Source of the DNA: Pelargonium cotyledonis
Lineage: Eukaryota > Streptophyta > Magnoliopsida > Geraniales > Geraniaceae
Direction of reading: 5' to 3'
DNA: 21,733 bases
NCBI GenBank assembly: GCA_036897625.1
Contig: JAYMTA010001114.1
Location: 1 to 21,733 of the forward strand
Under the pieces are notes generated by a model. It did no database searches and was not told where the DNA came from. It worked only from the letters and a program-made list of their open reading frames with translations. Within the stretch, counting starts at the first letter, position 1, and each line of letters begins with the position of its first letter. This document shows, in pieces, positions 9,301 through 19,100 of this stretch. The position numbers and the translations under genes were made by a program.

Positions 9301-12300
9301 AATAAAACACCTACCTAGAGCTCATAACTATTTTGAAACCGTATGTGTGTTGAACTTTGTGATGCACCTGTCAGTTCTTGTATGAGAATCTCTCCTCTTA
9401 CAGATGATAGGACCACTAATGTCACAAATTCGGAACAAGTTTCGACAATGCTATGCAACTTGTAACCAAGGAAGACGCTTCGAAGTATAAGATGCTAGCG
9501 TGTGTTATACACGAAAGAGCGCAAGCTTAATATGCGTGGAGCATATATGAAATCGTCAATACTCTCGTGACTCCAATCAAGAATTCCTCTACACGAGATG
9601 GGTAGTAAAATGGAATGCAATTCAGACGAATGGGCATAACCTCTACACATTAGCATATTGGTGTGTATCACCTACACGATTGTTTAGTATCATAATATGA
9701 TGCACACAACGTTGGACTTTTGCATGGTCATGTGAGTGAGGTACCACACGAGGTGCATTTATGTTATTGCCTAGTGTCATGCTGACATATGTATGCGGAT
9801 CACTTGCCCACCTCCTCATACTTGGTTCTTAAATGGGTCTGTACACTCATAGTTGACATCTTTAAACCGTTTTACCACACTCTAGTTAATCATTATTTGA
9901 AGTTTGTTCACAATTAAAGTCATCACATCTCCCCATAAGTGTGTTGAGCAGAGATCAAATGTAGATGCTATTCCCACTCAAGCAGCCCGTGGATTTTAAT
10001 TGTATAAATAACTTTTTTTAATCCGATGAAACCAGCTATAATATTTATAAAACACTTTCCATGTAAGGCTAAGTTTGACCCTTCAACTTTTATTAGAGGA
10101 ATAGACTTTCGGTTCATATGACACAATTTTAACCTGCATATATACATATATTTTTAGTTTCTTATGTCTCAACAGTGCAAAAGCTTTTCATCTTTGTGTT
10201 CATAACTTGTGCATCTATTGTATGTTTTATATTTCACTCAGCGAAATACTGGAAACAAAAGCTATACATTTACATTCTGTTAATAGTAGATACAATAAAA
10301 GGAAATAACATTTCGGGTTTGTGCTTTGTTTCTTCAGCATGAATTCTATCGTTGAGCGGTACGACAAACTGAAGGAGGAACATCATCAACTGCTGAATCC
10401 AGCTTCCGAGATCAAGGTAAATTACTTAAAAGCCCCTTTCTCCATGAATGAACAACTTCAACTTCATTTCAATTTTGATTTCTTTGCTTCACACATGATT
10501 GCACCAATACTCGAATGATATTGACAATCCGTACCATAAGAGATCGCAACTACAAATCAATGCTCTGAAACATCACTGAACATAGGAACAGAGTTAAGAA
10601 GCCACAAGTATTGACCATAATTAGAGAATGTTAAATCAGAACCTAAGACATGGAATTCTAGAATAAGTTTTACCGTCGTGTGCCTACCCGTTGTAGAAGC
10701 TATACGGTCCATACCCCATTCATAGGAACCACAAAAAGAAATGCATACAAGAGAAACACATTATAACGTGTTCTTATGTTTGTTCATGGTTTATAGCATA
10801 TGCAACTCAGAATCAAATTAACAGACCGAAGTTAATTCAGTTCTCAACTTGCACACTATCATAGTTTATAACCGTTCTATATTTTCGAGACTGGCTGAGA
10901 CACATTTTGAACAACAGACCCAGTAGTTGGCTTTCTTCCAACATTCAAGTAGTGAAGGATATCACCCATCATGGAATCTGCGTGATTGTTCTGACAAGTG
11001 CATAAGCTATGAAAATACCTGACCAAAGCTTAGAAAGCCACGGACATAAACTGTTCAGCTTTCAAAAACATGGCGCCACCTTCTTGGTACTTTGTACCTA
11101 CTCTAATAGCAAGTGATGTAGGACAATCAGTAGAACGAAGGGAGAGAAAAAAGGAATCACATGTCGAATTACTTCTGATTTTTTTTACCAATATCATAAA
11201 CTAACTCCAGAACTAAACATATTGTACGATTTATATATGATACAACCAAATCATATTTGAAACAGTAAAGTAAATAATCCAAAGCAATAAGGAAACTAAA
11301 TACTAGATACCACAAGTAGATGTTTGGAATAAGGAAGACAAACTTACCACAAACCAATGTACGTGTGCGCTAGTTATTGTAAGTTCATCACTGCATGAAT
11401 GTTCCACTATGCTTTCTCTGTTATATCACCATGGCCAGAAGATTGTGAAACAATATTTATCTAAAAGTGTTCTTTCTTCTGAGAATAGATTAGGGATCAA
11501 GCAACTCTGCTTGATTGTCCTTAACCCATCTTTGAAACTAAATGTTTCTTAGAAAACCAACTTGAGATTTCTTAGGATAGAGGGTTGAAAGAGAATGTAA
11601 ATAGTTAACACTTCCTTCATCGACCACATTAGTATTTAGATTATAGGTCATAGCTTTCTTACAGATGTACTGAATATTTTCATTTAAAACTGAAGAAAAA
11701 AAATATCAAAAACAAACTTCATACAATAGCATCAACTATCACATTGACATTACAGATGTACTGAATATTTCTTACTTTCATATACTTCCCATGAAGATAT
11801 ATAGAAGTGATATCTTCAATAGGGCACCTATGTTTACTCTTTAATGATCATGAATTAAGATGCTTCTAACATTCTTACTATGAAAGATTTCAAGTCCTCA
11901 TCTTTGCGGTATGTCGTAATTATTAATTCGAGCACCTCAAAAGCAAAAAGTGACAATAGACTTCAAACTTAACGAGAAAGTTTGGAGTAGCATGCTATCA
12001 GGAGTTTATACTTGCTCATAGCAGTGCATAGGCGTAGAACACCAGAAACCGAGTCACGCAAAAGACCCTGATAAGAATGATTGGTTATGCTTATGAGGGT
12101 CTACCAGACAAATCTGATATTTTCATCTGAGTAAGCACTAATAATAAGGAGAACAAGATTATATAGGACGGCATGAAACGAGGAAGAAATCTAAGTACTT
12201 AGCGTCATAATACTCTGTTTGGAACAAGCAAGGCGATGAGCTAATGCTCTTTTTTTGCTTTGCAGAGTAAGAAAGAAGTCCCTTGAAAAAGGTATTACTG

Positions 12301-13093
12301 ACGCTAGGAGAGAAGCTAACAATGGCTCCAGAAGAAGAAAACAACGATGTAATTCCATTAAAGGATAGTTCGTTTGTCTTGACAGATCAGTAGTGCTAAA
12401 AATGTTGTTAACTAGGGATTCAACAAATGACGGAGTTGAAAGATTATCATTAGGATCCTGATAAGATGGAGATCACTTCGAGTGAGGAAGAATTTGGTAG
12501 CATTCCAGCTTCCAATGGAACAGGAAAATTGACACACGAGAAAAGAAAGGTGGATAAGACAAGTCGCTTAAATATATGTTTGGGAGAAATGGGAACATGT
12601 TGGTATCTCCACATAAATAGTGTATGTGGGTCAATTTGAATAAGAACTTCAATATTAACAAAAGACTCTTTCTACTGACTACAAAATTAAGATTTATGCA
12701 TATAAGTAACTTGCATTTAGTAAAATATGAAGAATGGATGAATCAAGTTGATGGAGAAAATATTCTAATGCAAGAGTTATATGCAGAAGGATTTAAACAT
12801 ATGTAGCACATAACTTCTAGACGGACCCCACTAATCCTCCATCCGTCCCAAAATAGGTGTACACGTTCTCTAAAAAATTGACTCAATATAGTGCCCTATT
12901 TCTTTTTTTGGTTAGTTAGGTATGCAACAATTACCAACAATATCCCTACATTAAGTTAGTTAGAAGAACCCCTTGAGTTTGTTATAACGAAGACACACAA
13001 TGTTTTCTGAAAGTCCAACTCTAACTAATCTATCCTTACTTTCTACAAAAATTGGAAAGTGGACTCATTTTTGGAAAAAAAAAAAAAAAAAAC

Positions 13094-13127
<34 letters not shown>

Positions 13128-16100
13128 GAGAGAGGAAAACTGGAGTCTTGACCAAAGTAATAAAGCTAAATATGAGGAGAGATAGAGAATATTCAAATAT
13201 TATTATTTTTAATTAAAAAACAAATTAAATTTGCGACAGAAGCCCATCGCAAATTCATTGCAACTATTCAGAATTTGCGACGGATTTGCGAAGGACTATT
13301 GCGTTGGCATTCCGTCACAAATTAACTGCAACCCTTGCGTTAGCAACGGATTTATGGCAAACGTTGCTAATGCCGTCTCAAATTAAGCATATTCTTGTAG
13401 TGTTTAGTCTATATACAATGTGTCTAATGGAGTGTAAATAAAGGTTGAAGCATGGGTCAGAAGTTGAGCCTGTTGCAGACTAGCAGTTATAAATTGAGCT
13501 CAAAATAGCAATTGTGCGAAATTATGAAAACATTAGTTTCTGCAACTTTGGACTCGGCATAATTAAAATGTGCTGACAATGAGTTAACATATAGGGAAAA
13601 ATTAGGGACTATGACCGTGAGAATGTTTCCTATGATCATGAGATTGTTTTTTATGTAGTTAGTATAGCCAAACCAAAACTGATTGCAAATAAGGCATTGT
13701 ATTGTTGGAATAACATCAAGATATTAACTTTTATTCTGGTTTTCCATATAAAGAAGTCATAGGTAAGGTTAACTCCTACAATGATTTTTTATTTGCAACA
13801 TTACTCAACCTCCTATGGTTTAAAGTATAACAAACAGACAACCTATAGGACTTTTTTAGCTCTAGCCTAGAAAGAATTTGGATGACAATCCTGACATAGA
13901 TGCCAATAACTGGTGGTTAATCATTTGGAGTTCACTCTATTAATTTGATTGGATGAGGATATGTTGGAGAACATGATAATGCAGGATGTAAAGATAAATC
14001 AAATTGTACAGCATCAGAGAAGAGTCAGCTCAAATACTACATGCTACTGCTTATTATTCACTACCCAGAGTAAGGACAGGCCAAAAAACAGAAGCTAGGT
14101 CCGCTTCCTTTACAGTACATCCTTCCATGTGTATCAAAGATATAAAGAATGTGCACTGAAATGAACAAGAACTAGAGCAAGTTATTCTATGGCAACGCGT
14201 CCAAAGCATAACTATGCACTCATGGGAACATTCAACTAAAATGACTTGGCAATTTTGGAATAGTTTCCTTATTCTGAACAGGGTCATCTACTCATCTTCA
14301 TAAGGAAACTATTCCAAAATCGCTTACTCATGCATGCCGAGTAACTTTGGCCACTGATCCATAATGTTGAGTGTAAGATTCTTTCACGGAGGAGTTTGGA
14401 GTTGCCTATCTGTTTGAAGGTCGTATCGCCCATGCTAAATAGACAGGCTAATTCCTAAGTACAAGTGCTAGAACACGGTTTGTTGGGTGTAACTTCTCAA
14501 AGAGAGCATAAAGTTCAAGGCTACATCATTGGATGCAAACAGGAGCCATAGTATATGAGAAAAGTATACTGACAGACAGTCAGGCTACGGTAATAAGTAA
14601 TTCTGACGACAGGATTAACGAAATATTATAGTCAAAAGCAGAACCTACATCATAATAAAACAACTGTCAACTACTTGAATCCTTAGGAAAATTCTTTGAC
14701 ACCCTATATACTTATAATCTCTTCCTCCACTCCATCCTATCCACAGCGTAACACTAGGATAGCAAAATAATACTAGAAATTAGTAATGAATACCATACCA
14801 AGACACCTGTTGCAGCAAAAAAGACCACCTATCAACTCCTACAAAGGTCTTTCATGCAGTCTGCTTCCTTAATTTTGCGCTTCTTTCAGGAAATTTATCC
14901 TCATTCCCAGCTAAGTATAGAGTGAAGGTGTTCACGAAGCAATTCATTTTTTATACAATTGCATATGAAGGGCCTTTACCACACATGCAAGACTGTAAAT
15001 AAGATAAAATCCTGAACACGAAACATTAATGTAAACCAAAGTACTCACATTATTGTTTTGACTAATGCAGGGTTTTCTTGACTTGGGTCCTTCTCCTAGT
15101 TCCCCTCAACTACACTTTCCTCCAATCACTTAGACACTCAGCACAAAGTACTCATAATCAGTGCTTGAATCTTGATCTACATCCACATTCTCCTGTTAGG
15201 CATCCAGTTCCATCATTCACTATCTAGGTCAGTAAATATAACTTCTGATCCCCACCAGTTCATATGCCAGAATTTTAGGGTAATAGTACATACTATAGTA
15301 TTATGGCTAATATTATAGACTGCTAGAAACAGAAGTCCACTCAACTCAAATTGACTTTCCATGCTTGCCATCACATGCTAATATATATCAAACAAAAAAA
15401 TTGTCTACAGCCCAGGTTATCTTCCTTGCAGTGAAAAAATAAACATTAACTTCTCCTATGTATTATGCCACTGTGTTAATCCACAACTAAGTTATCATAA
15501 TCTGGATAGTCTTTATGTGTAGATCAAATACGTTTTAGAGAGTATCAGAAACAGTTCGTACTCCAAAAAAACTAAACAAAAAACATTTTAATATTGCAAA
15601 TGGAAGGTCATGTCTCGTTCACTTACCTGGTGATAAATATATTCATTGCATGGCAGCATTCATGCTAGTAACTGACCTCATTTATTAGAATGTGCCGCTG
15701 TTAGTATTGAAGGGGAAAACAACCATCTAAGATCTAGAGAACCTGAGATGGAGGCAGAAAGTGACATCAGTAAATAATTCAATTCGAACCATATTAAGTA
15801 TTAAATACAGTGAATAACAGAAAATGAGGGTGAGATATTTAGGAGCAAGTAGAAACAAAATTAGGAAACTAAAGAAGAAATTGCATGACATGGATACTTT
15901 CCTTATTATCTCAAGCATCTAAATTCTAAAATATCATTATCTTGTCAACACTAATAATCCAAACCCACTAAAGCAGGTTGAGCCAAGTGGTTAAACGCTT
16001 CGGGTTCTATTTCAGGTCTTAGGTTCGAGCATCCCTGCCGATAGTATGGGGTGGGATTATGGGTTAATACGGGAGAGCTACCCCTGTTGTGCAGCTCAAA

Positions 16101-19100
16101 TGATCAAAATATATCCGCAACTAGGTTCATCTTATTTTTTAATTCCTTTCAGATAAAGTAACTCTGTCAACATGAATGCTATTAGCTTTATAAGTTTATA
16201 TATATCACATTAAACTATTACTAGTTTACTGATTTTACTCTTTTGGTACATGATTATCCAAAGAACCATTAAAGTTGAGGACATTTGTTGGTTCCACTGG
16301 CAGAGTCATTAGTCCCGGGATTTAACCTGACTATATCAGGATTGGGTATGAAGAGGGCTATCCTAATCCCATATCTCATTTAGACTCAGTCATAATAAAT
16401 AAATCACATGAATTAAAATTTGTGGTCTAAACATAAGTAAGTGAACATATGGCATTGTGTTCAAAGTGTAATAGATTCTCCAGTAAACCAGTCCCTTTTG
16501 ATATAAAATAAATATATAAAAACGGTTCCAGTTATTGTAATTACATTATCTCGGAAACTCGCAACCAACTTTTTGGTGTTAGTAGTATCAATATATTCAT
16601 ATAAATTATCTCGGAAAATCATTGCAGACTTGAATACCCATCCTTTGTAGCTTGTACATACCTCAGCAATTTTATGCATGCTGCTTAAGTTGAGATTCAT
16701 TTTATAAGTACCTTAACAGTAAATAGGCAACAGTAGCATTTATCATCTTTGATTTTATAGGCAGCTAATGTGGATGTCTATATGTGCACCCAAGACTACA
16801 GTATTTAGAAAGTCTTTCCCTTCATGTACATTAGCTGAAACTTATGCCTCTAGGTTGTAGCTAAGATTTGAAAGGTTATACCGTTGTACTAATCTACTTG
16901 AGATGCTACATCAAAACGCACTGACAAATAGCAATGATTGATAATGCTTGGATAAAAATCACTTAGTCGTATCAAAACACACCATAGCCGAGTAGCAGTT
17001 TCTACTCCCATTTGACCATACAATAATGCAAGAATGTATTCCCAAATCTATTTGCAAATCTAGTGGCCAGTTGACTAAAAGTTATCTAACAGCATAAAGA
17101 GTTATGAAGGCTGCATTATGTTCTAATCCTTATACATCTTCTAATTCATAGATTACTTTTTTATCTTTCTATTTACAGTTTTGGCAAAGGGAGGCAGCAA
17201 CCTTGAGACAACAACTGCAATATTTGCAAGAATGCCACAGGTACATTTTCCACTTTGTCATGAATCCTAAAAAATAGACAGTAAATTTTTCCATATTAGT
17301 TTGCATGCCACACCTCAAAAAACAGTACATGGGAAAATCGTGTAAGATGTTATGAGCACAGAAGAAAAAACGCACTAGATTAGAAGGGGACACAACAAAC
17401 ATAGACCTATATACTTAGCATACTGATAGGGTTAAATCAAGTGCAACAAAGGTCAATGATTACAAATGTAAGCAGCTGCATGTTTCCATTTGAAAGCACT
17501 TTTCTTTATTCCCCTTTTTCTACCAAGGTAACAAACCAATTATTAGCAGATATGACCACAGATGAAATTTATTTGATCCTCTGTTTTGGAAAAATGCATT
17601 GGGAGCTTTCTACTTCTTGTGCTGTGATTAAGAGGATGGTACTCATTTATTAAAGATACAAGTATCCATACATGTAATAAGTGAGTCTTGGGAAGGATCA
17701 GGGTCTTAGTCTCTTAACGCGGAGGGTTTGTTTTGGGTTTGTTAATGTTTCTGGGTATGCTAGAATTCTATGTTGACTAATGTAGCTTTATTGAGGGGTT
17801 TGTTTTTGGTTTCCCCTCCACCGAGAGGTATATCAGTTGCGTAGTTCTTGTAATATGGTGACACTCTAGCAGGTCCAGAGCTTTCATCACTCTGGCTCCC
17901 TGTTACATTGAAACAATGAAGTTTACGGGGTAAATTCAACTGCTAGCTAAATATGCAGCTCATCACTTCAAAATATGTAAATGCTATAGATAAAAACAGG
18001 GAGAGAAACAGAGGGGGGAATGCAATCATGGAAAATGAGGTTGCAGCTTTATCTTAAACTATGTTATGCTGAATTAAAACCTCCCATCTAGAGACAGCCA
18101 TATCATTTGAATACAAAGCCAGTGGCACAAGAAAGTTAATGATGACCATAAGATATTCAACAATGAACACACTTTTACTCTGCAACATACACAGGCAACT
18201 GATGGGACAAGAACTTTCTGGTTTAAGTGTCAAAGATCTACAAAATCTGGAAAATCAATTAGAGATGAGTTTGAAGGGAGTCCGCATGAAAAAGGCAAGA
18301 AATAATAAGAGCAAAATCAACGTTTCTTCTTTAGTTTTCAAGACCCTTTAGATACATACCACCTCCATTATCCTTAACAAGTTCTCTTAATTGTTTGTTA
18401 ATGCAGGATCAAATAATGACTGATGATATAAAAGAACTAAATCAGAAGGTTTTCACAGGAGACTGGAAAAACTATGCAACAAATTCTGTTATAATTTATT
18501 TATATATGATACGCTAACATTCTTTGACTTGCAGGGACATCTCATTCATCAAGAAAATATAGAACTGTATAAGAAGGTAAACCTCATTCGTCAAGAAAAT
18601 ACAGAATTGAAAAAGAAGGTACTAAACTATTAATCTAGTAACTTTATATCTTTAAGAAGTTACAGAAATGGAGTTGTCTTTGCTTTTAGATACTGTTAGA
18701 GTATAAAGTTAATATTGGGCTTTCAATTATCTGTTGAAACTTTTAGCTGAGTTGGTCCTCTATATAGTATCAAAACCTTGTTGACCTACAGGTTACAAGT
18801 TAGAGTCTTGCTGCCACTCTTATTATTAAATGCTAAAATTCGAGAACAAGAAACGAAGAAGACATATGCATGGACCACGTGCAATACAGGCTTGCACATG
18901 AGGGGCGTGTTAGTCTGTTGAGTAAAACTAATATCACTTTCAATTATCAGCTTAAACTTTTAGTTGGGTTGGTCCTCTACAATTACCTTCACATAAAATA
19001 ACTTTGGTAAATATACACTCACCGACCTCAACTCCTACCTTTTCTGCTCTTGAACTCAGTTCTTAAGATCCTGATCTCAAAGCTGAGGCCTTACTAAAAA

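Larger units (their letters stand above)
6317..10337 (+). other. Intron 1 (4.0 kb)
   Basis: This GT-AG intron (GTAGGT to TTTCTTCAG) separates the MADS and I regions, where MIKC genes often carry a long regulatory intron. Contents I can support are a (CATA)n/(TA)n microsatellite (6988-7017), a perfect CArG box (7880-7889), a Tourist-like MITE (8600-8891), and an unassigned stretch from about 8890 to 10000 with more CpG than its surroundings. The rest is AT-rich with no coding signal. Confidence 0.85.
10417..17178 (+). other. Intron 2 (6.8 kb)
   Basis: A GT-AG intron (GTAAAT to TTTACAG), unusually long and the largest in the gene. Supported contents are a direct repeat (11659-11679 and 11750-11770), a Stowaway-like MITE (12832 to about 13075), a poly-A tract (about 13075-13122), a CACTA-type terminus (about 13220-13402), a 24-bp-stem hairpin (14249-14323) and a SINE (15975-16100). 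No gene is seen within it. All frames longer than 60 codons look like chance. Confidence 0.85.

Noticed and set aside
3554..12857. CArG boxes as a specific autoregulatory array
   Set aside because: Three perfect matches in the window are not clearly more than chance expectation (about one to two) at this base composition. They are kept only as individual candidates.
13000..13185. + strand frame with a long lysine run
   Set aside because: Created by the poly-A tract. It is low-complexity sequence, not a protein.
14054..14287. - strand 77-residue Cys-containing frame in intron 2
   Set aside because: Cys spacing fits no domain, the frame overlaps the hairpin arm, and there is no promoter or splice context.
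15979..16045. A functional tRNA gene
   Set aside because: The A and B boxes are tRNA-like, but the acceptor stem does not pair and the body continues into SINE sequence shared with 240-360.
17169..17402. - strand 77-residue frame overlapping exon 3
   Set aside because: Antisense to a confidently assigned exon and intron, with no family match.
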